A stretch of DNA of 64,000 nt from Erythrobacter sp. WG (GTDB lineage Bacteria; Pseudomonadota; Alphaproteobacteria; Sphingomonadales; Sphingomonadaceae). The translations under genes and the position numbers were made by a program. Location of the stretch: positions 102,616 to 166,615 of the forward strand of contig NZ_JAPFGY010000003.1 of the NCBI RefSeq assembly GCF_026586795.1, read 5' to 3'. This document shows positions 52,483 to 63,715 of this stretch, piece after piece (the stretch's first letter is position 1; each line of letters opens with the position of its first letter). A model generated the notes under the pieces. That model was not told the origin of the DNA and did not search any database. It worked only from the letters and a program-made list of their open reading frames with translations.

Positions 52483-53196
52483 ATGACAGACCCCACCTTG
52501 CGGAATATCGCTCTCCTGATCGATGCCGACAACACCAGCCCCCAGGCGATCGACCCCGTCCTCACGGTCATGGCCGAGCTTGGCCAGGTGAACATCCGCC
52601 GCGCCTACGGCAATTTCGCCAAGGACAATCTCGCGCGCTGGGACCGGATCACCAACAAGTTCGGCATTCGCCCGCAGCAGCAGTTCGACATTTCCAAGGG
52701 CAAGAACGCCACCGACATGGCGATGACCATCGACGCGATCGACCTTCTCTATCAGGGCAAGGTCGACGGGTTCGGGATCATGACCTCGGACAGCGACTTC
52801 ACCCCGCTCGTCACGCGCCTCAGGCAGGACGGCATCCTCGTCTACGGCTTCGGCGAGAAGAAGACCCCCGAGGCCTTTCAGGCAGTGTGCACGCGCTTCC
52901 TCTATATCGACGAGTTGATCGCCAGCACCCGCGACGAGAGCGTCGAGGCCAAGCCCGCGGCGAAGCCTGCCACCGAGGACCTGCAGGATCTCATTCTCGC
53001 CGCCTACCGTGAAGCCAAGCGCGACGACGAGGGCTTTGCGCTGCTCCATCAGGTCGGCCAGATCGCCGGCAACCGATCCAGCTTCGATGTGCGCAATTAC
53101 GGCTTCAAGCGATTGTCGGACCTGTTCGCTTCGATGGGCAATTTCAAGGTCGAGCGGCGCGAGGACAACCAGGTTTACGTCAAGCGCCTGCGCTGA
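52483..53196 (+). CDS. NYN-domain RNase-like protein with C-terminal LOTUS (OST-HTH) domain
   Basis: 237 aa. The N-terminal NYN/PIN-like domain (about 7-145) has the acidic residues expected for a metal-dependent nuclease: LIDADNT, the DMAMTIDAIDLL helix and TSDSDFTPLV. After a short Ala/Lys-rich linker, the C-terminus (about 165-237) looks like an OST-HTH/LOTUS domain (LQDLILAAYREAKRD, GFKRLSDLFASMGNF), known for RNA binding. The pairing is found in LabA/DUF88-type bacterial proteins. It is presumably an RNase acting on structured RNA; its targets are unknown. Confidence 0.85.
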   Translation: MTDPTLRNIALLIDADNTSPQAIDPVLTVMAELGQVNIRRAYGNFAKDNLARWDRITNKFGIRPQQQFDISKGKNATDMAMTIDAIDLLYQGKVDGFGIMTSDSDFTPLVTRLRQDGILVYGFGEKKTPEAFQAVCTRFLYIDELIASTRDESVEAKPAAKPATEDLQDLILAAYREAKRDDEGFALLHQVGQIAGNRSSFDVRNYGFKRLSDLFASMGNFKVERREDNQVYVKRLR

Positions 53197-53219
53197 ACCG
53201 CCCGCTTGCCCAAACGAAA

Positions 53220-53249
53220 GGAGCGCCGGACCTCGCGGGCCGGCGCTCC
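53220..53249. terminator. Bidirectional terminator between the NYN gene and the exported repeat-protein gene
   Basis: A perfect 10-bp stem GGAGCGCCGG / CCGGCGCTCC (53220-53229 and 53240-53249) around a 10-nt loop. On the minus strand it is followed by CTTTCGTTT, on the plus strand by CTTGCTTCG. It lies between two convergent stop codons. Confidence 0.75.
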
Positions 53250-53274
53250 CTTGCTTCGAGGACGTAGAGATCAA

Positions 53275-54603
53275 TCAGCCGCCCGTGGCGCCGCCCGCTG
53301 CCTGCTGCGCCGCATAGGCGCTCCACAGCCGCGCGACCGGGATGCGCGAACCCTCGATCTTGGCAAGGGTCTGCTGCGCCTCGGCGTGGTTCCCGAGGCC
53401 GATCTGCGCGATCCCGAGGCGGGTCAGCACGAGGTTCTTGTCCGCCCCCGGCAGGCCCATCGCCTTCTCGTAAAGCGCCGCCGCCTTGGCGTATTCGCCA
53501 TAGCCCAGCAGCGTCTCGGCTGCGGCCATCACGGTGCGCAGTTGGGCTCCGGCCGCGTTGGCATCCCGCTCCAGCGTCGGCAGGGCCGTCTTGTCCTGCG
53601 CGATGAGATTGGTGGCGAGCTTGTACTGTTCCTCGACCCAGCTGTCGCTGCCCTTGGGAACGACGCCGCGGCTGTAGGCCTCGTCGATCACGCGCTTGAC
53701 CTCGGCCGGCAGGCGGCGCGTGTCGGCGATCTCGATATAGGCGAGGTAATCGTTCTTGGCATTGAGCGAGCCGACCCGATCACCAAGGCGGAACAGGTCG
53801 AGCATGATCGGTGGCTCGTAATCGTTGAGGTTGCGGGTCAGGTTGACCGCGTCGCGCCAATTGGTCTCGGTCGGGTAATCGGCAACCCAGCCCTGCACGA
53901 ATTCGTAGACCTGAGGCACGATCTGGCCGTTGTAGGCCACCGAGACCCCGCGCTTGTACCAGCGTTCGTCGACTTTGGCGCCCTGCGCCTTCTGTGCGGC
54001 GATCGCATCGGCGAGATACTTCAGACCCTCGGTGTCGCGGTTCTCGGTGAAGTAGAGCTCGGCCATGCTGAGCTGCAGGTCGGCAGGCTTGATGTTCGTG
54101 TCGGTAAAGCCGAGGTCGATCGCCTTCTGGAGATAGGTGCGCGCCTTCTCGTACTGCTTCAGCTGTGTGGCAAGCTGCGAGGCGACGAGGTTGTAGCGGC
54201 CGAGCTCCGCGCCGGTCGCCTTGCCGCTGGCGAGCATCAGCTCGACGCCCTGGAACTGGAATGCCTGATCCTTGGCCATGATGCCCGCATTGAACATCGT
54301 GACGCCCAAGGCGAGCTGTTCGTCAGGCGACTTGGCGAGCGGGACAAGTGCGGTGATCTGCGGCTTGATCGCGGACGCATCCGCACCGGGAGCCTTGAGC
54401 GCGGCATCGACCGGCTGATAGGCCTTCACGAATTCCGGCGAATAGGCGGCCTTTGCGGCCTTGTCTTCCTTCTTCTTCTGCGCGAACGCGGCACCGGTAA
54501 CACCCGGGACGGCCAGCAGCGCGGTCCCGCTGGCGAGCGCCGCGGCAAGGGCAAGCTGGCGCGCGATGCGGGCCGGACGACGGGACAGGATCAGGTTGGT
54601 CAA
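53275..54603 (-). CDS. Exported helical-repeat (TPR-like) protein of unknown function
   Basis: 442 aa from a TTG start with GGAGG 5 bp upstream (54609-54613); the frame upstream lacks a better start. The signal peptide (about 1-43, cleavage after AAFAQ) leads to a region rich in helical pairs resembling tetratricopeptide/SEL-type repeats: AELGRYNLVASQLATQLKQYEKARTYLQKAIDLG, YLADAIAAQKAQG, LGYGEYAKAAALYEKAMGLPGADKNLVLTRLGIAQIGLGNHAEAQQTL. Probably periplasmic, scaffolding some envelope assembly. Family unrecognised. Its leader contains a strong hairpin (54623-54657). Confidence 0.8.
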   Translation of the reverse strand: MTNLILSRRPARIARQLALAAALASGTALLAVPGVTGAAFAQKKKEDKAAKAAYSPEFVKAYQPVDAALKAPGADASAIKPQITALVPLAKSPDEQLALGVTMFNAGIMAKDQAFQFQGVELMLASGKATGAELGRYNLVASQLATQLKQYEKARTYLQKAIDLGFTDTNIKPADLQLSMAELYFTENRDTEGLKYLADAIAAQKAQGAKVDERWYKRGVSVAYNGQIVPQVYEFVQGWVADYPTETNWRDAVNLTRNLNDYEPPIMLDLFRLGDRVGSLNAKNDYLAYIEIADTRRLPAEVKRVIDEAYSRGVVPKGSDSWVEEQYKLATNLIAQDKTALPTLERDANAAGAQLRTVMAAAETLLGYGEYAKAAALYEKAMGLPGADKNLVLTRLGIAQIGLGNHAEAQQTLAKIEGSRIPVARLWSAYAAQQAAGGATGG

Positions 54604-54613
54604 TGCATCCTCC
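54601..54613 (-). promoter_or_regulatory. Shine-Dalgarno selecting a TTG start
   Basis: On the minus strand GGAGG (54613-54609) is followed by ATGCA and TTG (54603-54601), an ideal 5-bp spacing. The ATG embedded in the spacer is out of frame and hits a stop at once. Confidence 0.6.
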
Positions 54614-54924
54614 ACAAAAAGCGCAGCCGGACGCTTCCGTTCGGAAGCGCGCGCTGCCCGAATTTCCGCCACGCCTTTGAACGGCTTGAGCGGCATTTGC
54701 AATTCCCGCTAGGCGTGCCGTGCTGAACGGGCTTTGAATGCCGTCGGCTGCGCCGATGGCGCACCGCGCCGCTAAATGTGGAAAAAGATGCAGCGTTCCC
54801 GACCTGTTCCGGGTCCGTGGTGGCGAAACCTCAGGCAAGTGCCTAAATGGAGGCGACCTGCCGGCCTTGCTATGGCCGGCCCGCCGCGCATGGCGCATGA
54901 ACACAAGCAGAAACGGTCCCGATC
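54604..54924. other. 321-bp divergent spacer between the repeat-protein gene and gyrA
   Basis: No open frame with coding character was seen. It holds the leader hairpin at 54623-54657, a weak stem AGGCA/TGCCT near 54833-54844 and a 7-bp stem GCCGGCC / GGCCGGC (54860-54866, 54874-54880) about 45 bp before the gyrA start. I cannot identify a convincing -35/-10 pair; both genes presumably start transcription here. Confidence 0.5.
54623..54657. promoter_or_regulatory. Leader hairpin upstream of the exported repeat-protein gene
   Basis: CGCTTCCG / CGGAAGCG (54632-54639 and 54642-54649) is a perfect 8-bp stem with a 2-nt loop, extended by GCAGC (54623-54627) / GCTGC (54653-54657). It falls in the 5' leader of the minus-strand gene; the function is unknown. 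Confidence 0.4.
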
Positions 54925-57756
<2,832 letters not shown>

Positions 57757-57760
57757 GGGG

Positions 57761-58150
57761 TCAGGCCGGCACGCGGCAGACCGCCTCGAGATTGATCCCG
57801 TCGGGGTCCAGCACGAAGGCGGCGTAGTAATCCGGCCCGTAGTGCGGCCGGAGGCCCGGCGCGCCGTGGTCGCGCCCGCCTGCGGCGAGCGCGGCGGCAT
57901 GGAACGCGTCGACGGCGGCGCGGGTGGGAGCGGACAGCGCGATATGCGTGCCCTCGCCGACCTTTTCGTTGTCGCCAATCCAGAAGAAGGGATCACCCTC
58001 CCGCCCGTAGCCCAATGCCGTGCCGCCGCTCTCGGTCTCGCCGGGGCCGAACTCCATGATCGGCGCGAGGCCGAGCGGCTCAAGCGCCGCGTCGTAGAAG
58101 GCGCGGCTGCGCGCGATGTCGCTGACGGCAAATCCGATGTGGTCGATCAT
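57761..58150 (-). CDS. VOC-family (glyoxalase/bleomycin-resistance-like) protein
   Basis: 129 aa. One vicinal-oxygen-chelate fold: DHIGFAVSDIARSRAFYDAALEPLG with metal-ligand His4, GTHIALSAP (His about 69), and AAFVLDPDGINLEAVC (Glu about 122). The family includes glyoxalases, dioxygenases and antibiotic-binding proteins; the function here cannot be specified. Its stop is 4 bp from the gyrA stop (convergent). Confidence 0.88.
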   Translation of the reverse strand: MIDHIGFAVSDIARSRAFYDAALEPLGLAPIMEFGPGETESGGTALGYGREGDPFFWIGDNEKVGEGTHIALSAPTRAAVDAFHAAALAAGGRDHGAPGLRPHYGPDYYAAFVLDPDGINLEAVCRVPA

Positions 58151-58229
58151 GGGGACCTCGCGGGGACGGACCGCGCCAGTGTAACACGGCCACTCGCCTG
58201 CCGCGATGCGCCCTGCCGCAAACCTCGTC

Positions 58230-58895
58230 CTAGCGGACCGGCTGCTCCCCCCGCAGACATTGCACGATCCCGGTCGCGATCATCAGCTGCCCGGCATAGT
58301 AGAGCGGCCAGATCAGGAGGTCGGGGAGCGGCTCGAGATCGAAAGCGCCCATGCGCGCGAAGATCAGCCAGTCGCTGAGCACGAACAGCACCGCCCCTGT
58401 GCCGACCCGGTAGCGCGGATAGTGGCTCATCCATGCGGCCGAAGCCATCGCGCCGAGAAAGCCGCCATAGACCGCGACCAGCACCTGCCCGCTCAGGACG
58501 TAGCTGACCAGCGGGGTCCCGATCAGCAACGCAACGCCCGCAAGGTTCTGCGTGGGCGATGGCCGCTTGTGGCGGTTCCTCAGATAGAGCACCACCGCCA
58601 CCACGTGCGCCGCCGAGAAGAACGCCGCGCCGGCCATCAGGTCGAGCTCGATCGCCACGTCGCCGCAGGCCGCCAGCGAAAGCGCGACGACCAGCAACCA
58701 TCCGTCGCCCCGGTGCTTGCCCTGGGGCACACGCGCAAAGGCATAGGCGGCAAGCAACGCGACGCCCGCGCCCTTCATCGCCATGCCCCACACGCCCTCG
58801 CCCACCGGGTTGTCGCGCAGGAAGTAATAGGCGACCGCCGCCGCAAGACTCGCCAGCAACCACGGCCTGCTTTCGATCAGTGCACGCTTGGGCAT
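58230..58895 (-). CDS. YhhN-family membrane protein (lysoplasmalogenase-like)
   Basis: 221 aa from ATG 58895; the frame continues open upstream but no better start is seen. About seven to eight hydrophobic helices, with the conserved polar residues of the YhhN/TMEM86 family: DVAIELDLMAGAAFFSAAHVVAVV and the C-terminal LPDLLIWPLYYAGQLMIATGI. Animal TMEM86B is a lysoplasmalogenase and some bacterial homologues share this activity; it is plausible here but unproven. Confidence 0.85.
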   Translation of the reverse strand: MPKRALIESRPWLLASLAAAVAYYFLRDNPVGEGVWGMAMKGAGVALLAAYAFARVPQGKHRGDGWLLVVALSLAACGDVAIELDLMAGAAFFSAAHVVAVVLYLRNRHKRPSPTQNLAGVALLIGTPLVSYVLSGQVLVAVYGGFLGAMASAAWMSHYPRYRVGTGAVLFVLSDWLIFARMGAFDLEPLPDLLIWPLYYAGQLMIATGIVQCLRGEQPVR

Positions 58896-58966
58896 TGGTT
58901 CCCTTCCCCGGCATCGGCCCGCGAGCGGGCTTGCAGGCGGGCTAACACGCATCTACCTGCCCCGCC

Positions 58967-60352
58967 ATGACCAGCACGGCATCTTTGCACGATGTGCACA
59001 TCATCGGCGGCGGTCTCGCTGGGAGCGAGGCGGCCTGGCAGCTCGCGAAGGCGGGCGCGAAGGTTCGCCTGTCGGAGATGCGCGGGAGCGGAAGCATGAC
59101 CCCGGCGCACCAGACTGCAGGGCTGGCAGAGCTGGTGTGCTCCAACTCCTTCCGCTCGGACGACGACACCAAGAACGCGGTCGGCCTGCTGCACCATGAG
59201 ATGCGCGCGCTCGACAGCCTCGTCATGCGCGCAGGCGAGGTGGCGCGGGTGCCGGCGGGAAGCGCGATGGCGGTCGACCGCGACGTGTTCTCGGCCGCCG
59301 TCGAGCAGGCTTTGCGTGAGCACCCCAACGTCACCATCGTGCGCGAGCGGGTCGATGAGCTGCCGACCGCAGGCCTCACCATCGTCGCCACGGGGCCGCT
59401 GACTGCCGAGGCGCTGGCTGCCAGCATCGTGCGCGCCACCGGCTCCGAGCGGCTCGCCTTCTTCGATGCCATCGCCCCGATCGTCCACCGCGACTCCATC
59501 GACATGAGCAAGGTCTGGATCCAGTCCCGCTGGAACAAGCGGACCGAGGCCTCGAACGAGGGCGGCGACTACATCAACTGCCCGATGACCAAGGAGCAGT
59601 ATCTCGCCTTCCACAAGGGGCTGATCGAGGGCGAGAAGACCGAATTTCGCGAGTGGGAGAAGGACACGCCCTATTTCGACGGCTGCATGCCGATCGAGGT
59701 GATGGCCGAGCGCGGGGTCGACACGCTGCGCTTCGGGCCGATGAAGGGCGTGGGGCTCGACAACCCGTTCGACGTGACCCCCGAGTTTCCGCAGGGCCGC
59801 TGGCCCTATGCGGTGGTGCAACTGCGGCAGGACAACAAGCTCGGCACGCTGTGGAACATGGTCGGCTTCCAGACCAAGCTCAAATATGGCGCGCAGGTTG
59901 AGCTGTTCCGCACCATACCGGGGCTGGAGAACGCCGAATTCGCGCGGCTTGGCGGCCTCCACCGCAACACCTTCCTCAACTCGCCGGAGGTGCTCGACCG
60001 GCAGCTCAGGCTGAAGGCCGCGCCCCACATTCGCTTCGCCGGGCAGGTCACGGGCTGCGAGGGTTATGTCGAGAGTGCGGCGATCGGCCTCGTCGCCGGC
60101 CTGATGACCGCGGCGGAACTTGCGGGGCGCGGCTGGCAGCCGCTCCCGGCGACGACCGCGCTCGGCGCCCTCCTCAGCCATATCACCGGCGATGCCGAGG
60201 CCGAGACCTTCCAGCCCATGAACGTCAATTTCGGGCTCTTCCCGCCCCTGCACGAGGTCGGCAAGAAGGCGCGCAAGGAGGCCTACACGAGCCGCGCCAA
60301 GGCCGATCTTGCCGCATGGATTGCCGCGCAGCGCGAGGCTGTCCCCGCCTGA
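58967..60352 (+). CDS. trmFO: Methylenetetrahydrofolate-tRNA-(uracil-5-)-methyltransferase TrmFO
   Basis: 461 aa. Forms ribothymidine at U54 of tRNA using methylene-tetrahydrofolate and FAD. The N-terminal FAD-binding [35 protein letters not shown] with the catalytic Cys, [13 protein letters not shown] and the C-terminal [17 protein letters not shown] are typical. The family replaces TrmA in many alphaproteobacteria. It faces the divergent YhhN gene with 71 bp between starts; the EF-hand gene converges 4 bp after the stop. Confidence 0.95.
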   Translation: MTSTASLHDVHIIGGGLAGSEAAWQLAKAGAKVRLSEMRGSGSMTPAHQTAGLAELVCSNSFRSDDDTKNAVGLLHHEMRALDSLVMRAGEVARVPAGSAMAVDRDVFSAAVEQALREHPNVTIVRERVDELPTAGLTIVATGPLTAEALAASIVRATGSERLAFFDAIAPIVHRDSIDMSKVWIQSRWNKRTEASNEGGDYINCPMTKEQYLAFHKGLIEGEKTEFREWEKDTPYFDGCMPIEVMAERGVDTLRFGPMKGVGLDNPFDVTPEFPQGRWPYAVVQLRQDNKLGTLWNMVGFQTKLKYGAQVELFRTIPGLENAEFARLGGLHRNTFLNSPEVLDRQLRLKAAPHIRFAGQVTGCEGYVESAAIGLVAGLMTAAELAGRGWQPLPATTALGALLSHITGDAEAETFQPMNVNFGLFPPLHEVGKKARKEAYTSRAKADLAAWIAAQREAVPA

Positions 60353-60356
60353 CGGT

Positions 60357-60818
60357 TCAGCACTTGCACGCGGGCTTCCTGGCGGGAGGCTTGGGCGCGG
60401 TGGCGGCGAATTCGGCGCGGGTGAGCCGCCCGTCCTTGTCCTTGTCGGCCTGTGCGAACCGATCGACTGTGGTCACCGCCCACTCTTCGAAGGTCAGCAG
60501 GTTGTCGCCGTCCTTGTCGAGCTTGCGGAAGGTCTCCGTCCGGGGCGCCAGCATCTCGTTCCGCGAGATGAACCCGTCGCGGTTCCGGTCGAGCCGGTCG
60601 AAGCGCTGCTGTTCGCGGGTGCGCTCGGTGAGTTCCGGCGGGGCAGGCCCGGTGCCATGTCCGGGGTCGGCGACCGGGAGCGTCATCGGGTCGGGCCTGA
60701 CCGGCTGAAGCGCCGGGGGAGGCGCGCCCTTCTCTATCGCGGCGCGGCCCTGCCACCAGAACACCCCGACACCGGCAAGCGCGAGACCGCCCAGCACTCC
60801 AAGCACCACCTGTCGCAA
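60357..60818 (-). CDS. EF-hand calcium-binding exported protein
   Basis: 153 aa from a TTG at 60818 with AAGGGGGG 7 bp upstream (GTGs at 60806 and 60809 are alternatives). The N-terminal transmembrane or signal stretch (VVLGVLGGLALAGVGVFWW) puts the rest outside the cytoplasm. Three EF-hand loops follow: DRNRDGFISRNE, DKDGDNLLTFEE and DKDKDGRLTRAE. The protein ends with a basic/Pro tail and two Cys (ARKPACKC). A periplasmic calcium sensor or buffer is likely; no partner can be named. Confidence 0.8.
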   Translation of the reverse strand: MRQVVLGVLGGLALAGVGVFWWQGRAAIEKGAPPPALQPVRPDPMTLPVADPGHGTGPAPPELTERTREQQRFDRLDRNRDGFISRNEMLAPRTETFRKLDKDGDNLLTFEEWAVTTVDRFAQADKDKDGRLTRAEFAATAPKPPARKPACKC

Positions 60819-60865
60819 AAGTCTGCCCCCCTTGCGCCGTCGCAAGCGCAAGGAATTACACCCTT

Positions 60866-61531
60866 TCAGGCGCGAAAGATAGCGGCCCGCAGCGCCGCGA
60901 GCGGCGCGCCGCGCCCCTCCATCAGCGGCCGCCCGCCGCGCCGCAGCGCCCTGAGGCCAAGGCCGCCAAGCACCGCAAGACCCCGCGCCTCGCGCGGCAG
61001 CGGCGCGGCAGGCCTGCCCTGCGCAAGCCCGAGGCGCACCAGCAGCGCGCGCTCCCGCGCATCGCTCACCCGCGCCGCGAAATCGGCGAGGCTCCAATGC
61101 CATGCGGCAGCCATGCAGGGATCGGATGGGTCGAGAGCGACCGGCTCCCTACGGTGTGCAGCGATCAGCGCCTCGCATCGCCCTGCCGCAAAGAGCCGTG
61201 CCGCCTCTTCGGATAGCGGCGGCTCCTCCAGCACCTGCTCCCAGCCATCGACCAGCGCCACCAGCGCAGGCTCGCGCCCTGCCCAGTGGACGCCGATCGC
61301 GTCGAGCACCGCATCGCCGCGCGGCCGATCGGCCGGCGGCTTGCCCAGCGCCTCGCGCCACCACGACAGGCGCATCTGTCCGAGCATCGGCTCACGCGTC
61401 CGGGCAAGAATGCGGGCAAGGCGGCGATCGAGCCGGAGCACCGTGCCCAAGGCGCTGCGGACCTCCGGCGGGCTCCATGCAAGCGCGATGACGGCTTCGG
61501 GCGGCAGGGGATCGGCGGAATCTTCGGTCAC
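60866..61531 (-). CDS. Squalene/phytoene synthase-like protein (NDUFAF6-like)
   Basis: 221 aa, GTG start. Fits the squalene/phytoene synthase superfamily by the GQMRLSWWREAL block but lacks the DDxxD/DxxxD metal-binding motifs of prenyltransferases. In alphaproteobacteria this subgroup is related to mitochondrial NDUFAF6, a complex I assembly factor, so a non-catalytic or assembly role is more likely than carotenoid synthesis. No carotenoid genes are adjacent. The C-terminal part ends in a Gly/Arg-rich region. It lies upstream of the EF-hand gene with 47 bp between. Confidence 0.7.
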   Translation of the reverse strand: MTEDSADPLPPEAVIALAWSPPEVRSALGTVLRLDRRLARILARTREPMLGQMRLSWWREALGKPPADRPRGDAVLDAIGVHWAGREPALVALVDGWEQVLEEPPLSEEAARLFAAGRCEALIAAHRREPVALDPSDPCMAAAWHWSLADFAARVSDARERALLVRLGLAQGRPAAPLPREARGLAVLGGLGLRALRRGGRPLMEGRGAPLAALRAAIFRA

Positions 61532-61741
61532 GGCATGGCGCGCCTAGCGCTGCGCTTCATCGCTTGGCAAGGAAATGTCCCGCTGCGGAACGTCCCTGCC
61601 GACGCCTGGCCGCGCTGCCCGGCATTAGCACTTCTCTAACCATGATCCTTGAAAGTGCGCTTACCAGATCGGGCTATGGCGGATGCTGATCTGAGGATTC
61701 CGCGCAATGCGTGCGGATGTCAGGGGAAGGGCACCGGACCG

Positions 61742-63715
61742 ATGGGGCGAGACAATCAGGCTGACAGGTCGTTCATGCAACGCCTGCTGCACGACACCAC
61801 CGCCAACACGCTCGCGATTGCGGCGGCATCGCTGATTCCGCTGATGGCGATGGTCGGCGGAGGGATCGACGCGAGCCGGTTCTACATGGCGCAGGCGCGC
61901 CTGCAGAACGCGTGCGACGCCGGCGCGCTCGCCGCCCGGCAGGCCATGGTCAACGCAACCTTCGATTCAAGCCACCAGGCCATCGCCAACACCTTCTTCG
62001 ACCAGAATTTCAACGACGGCATGTTCGGCACCACGGGCCGGACGCGCAACTACACGGCCAATTCGACCGGCGTCGTCACCGGCACGGCAAGCGCCACCTT
62101 GCCGACCACGATCATGAACGCCTTCGGCTTCACGCAATTTCCGTTGAGCGTAACCTGCAGTGCGGAAGTCAACGTCGCGAACACCGACGTCATGTTCGTG
62201 CTCGACGTCACCGGCTCGATGGCCGAGTGCGTCGCCGGCGGCAACTGCAACTCTGGTCCGGGTTCGCGAATCGTCGGGATGCGTGCGGCGGTGATGAGCT
62301 TCTACGACACGCTGGAAGCGGCGGCAGCTCCGACGGCGCAGGTGCGCTATGGGGTGGTGCCCTATTCGCAGCAGGTCAATGTCGGTTTCGACATCCCGCG
62401 CGCGCACATGGCCAGTTCCAGCACCTACCAGTCACGCGCCGCCCGCTTCGATCCGGCCCTGTGCCAAGGGAGCAGGGTTGGCGATCCGTGCCAGTATAGT
62501 GACGCAACCGAATGGCTGCCGCGCCTCAGCACGAACCTCAATGCGACCGGCACCGATCCCTATCGTTTCCGGACCGACGGCACCGCTGGGACGGATGCAC
62601 AAACCGCCTGCACAAACTACCCCGGGACCTACACCGTCTCGGTCAATGGTCAGAGCGAGACCTGGCGGGTGTTCGCGACGCCGCAATTCGTCACCGGCCA
62701 GTGGTCGGGCGGGGATTCGAACAACCGCGCCGGCTGCCGCGCGCGGGTCACCAAGACTCGCCCGGCGACCGTTGCCGACGTCACGCCGGTTTTCCGCGAC
62801 TGGGCCTACTGCGTCGTCCAGACCGGCGACTCGCGGCAATGCATAAACAACGTGATAACCAACCCGGCCAACAGCCCGGCCGGGTGGGAGGCGGTCAACC
62901 TCACCGATGTCTACAACGCCGGCAACACGATCCAAATGCCGATCGGGGACAACGGTCAGATGACCGCTGTGACGTGGGACGGCTGCATCGAGGAGTCGGC
63001 CACGGTTCTGACCGACAACTACAACCCCATCCCGGCGAACGCGTTCGATCTCAACATCAACCTCGTCCCCACGACCGAGGCGCAGCGCTGGAAGCCGGCT
63101 CTGCCGGGCGCGGCGTGGGAGCGCCGTGCCAACAACGGCAATCGCACGGTGTGGACAGTCTATGGCAACATGAACCAGAGCCGTCCCGGGTGGGCCTGCC
63201 CGCGCGCTGCGCGCCGACTTGCCGATATAACGCGCAACGATCTGCAGGCCTATGTCGATTCCCTTAGTGCCGGTGGCAACACCTATCACGATATCGGCAT
63301 GCTGTGGGGCGCCCGCTTCATCAGCCCGCGCGGCATTTTCGCTGCGGCAAACACCTCGGCACCCAACGGCGACCCGATTTCGCGCCACATCGTGTTCATG
63401 ACCGACGGCGATCAGGTCAACAACGTCGAGAACTATTCCACCCACGGCATCGAGTGGTGGGACCGCCGCATCAGCGGCAACGGCGACAGCACCACCGAGT
63501 TCAACCGCCGCGCCGCGCGTCTCCAAGCCATCTGCCGCGCCGCGCGGGAGGAGAATATCACCGTGTGGGTCGTCGCATTCGGCGTGCAGCTCAGACAGAA
63601 CCTGATCGACTGCGCCTCCCCTGGCCGCGCCTTCCAGGCGAACGACAGCGCGACCCTCAACGCGCAATTCCGGGAAATCGCGCAGCGGATCGCGCAGCTG
63701 AGGCTCACCCAATGA
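61742..63715 (+). CDS. TadG-like pilus assembly protein with a von Willebrand factor A domain
   Basis: 657 aa. The N-terminal transmembrane helix (TLAIAAASLIPLMAMVGGGIDASRFYM, about residues 20-48) corresponds to the TadE/TadG-type Flp-pilus head. It is followed by a vWA-type domain that begins VMFVLDVTGSM (MIDAS motif, DxTxS form), with a large insertion of about 300 residues rich in Cys, Asn and aromatic residues before the second half (HIVFMTDGDQVNN, VWVVAFGV). The tad system builds adhesive pili; TadG-like vWA proteins may be secreted adhesins. AGGGGAAGGG lies upstream of the chosen ATG; 61676 is an alternative. It overlaps the next gene by 4 bp. Confidence 0.78.
   Translation: MGRDNQADRSFMQRLLHDTTANTLAIAAASLIPLMAMVGGGIDASRFYMAQARLQNACDAGALAARQAMVNATFDSSHQAIANTFFDQNFNDGMFGTTGRTRNYTANSTGVVTGTASATLPTTIMNAFGFTQFPLSVTCSAEVNVANTDVMFVLDVTGSMAECVAGGNCNSGPGSRIVGMRAAVMSFYDTLEAAAAPTAQVRYGVVPYSQQVNVGFDIPRAHMASSSTYQSRAARFDPALCQGSRVGDPCQYSDATEWLPRLSTNLNATGTDPYRFRTDGTAGTDAQTACTNYPGTYTVSVNGQSETWRVFATPQFVTGQWSGGDSNNRAGCRARVTKTRPATVADVTPVFRDWAYCVVQTGDSRQCINNVITNPANSPAGWEAVNLTDVYNAGNTIQMPIGDNGQMTAVTWDGCIEESATVLTDNYNPIPANAFDLNINLVPTTEAQRWKPALPGAAWERRANNGNRTVWTVYGNMNQSRPGWACPRAARRLADITRNDLQAYVDSLSAGGNTYHDIGMLWGARFISPRGIFAAANTSAPNGDPISRHIVFMTDGDQVNNVENYSTHGIEWWDRRISGNGDSTTEFNRRAARLQAICRAAREENITVWVVAFGVQLRQNLIDCASPGRAFQANDSATLNAQFREIAQRIAQLRLTQ

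Noticed and set aside
60866..61531. Carotenoid phytoene synthase
   Set aside because: Lacks DDxxD/DxxxD motifs, too short, and there are no crt genes nearby.
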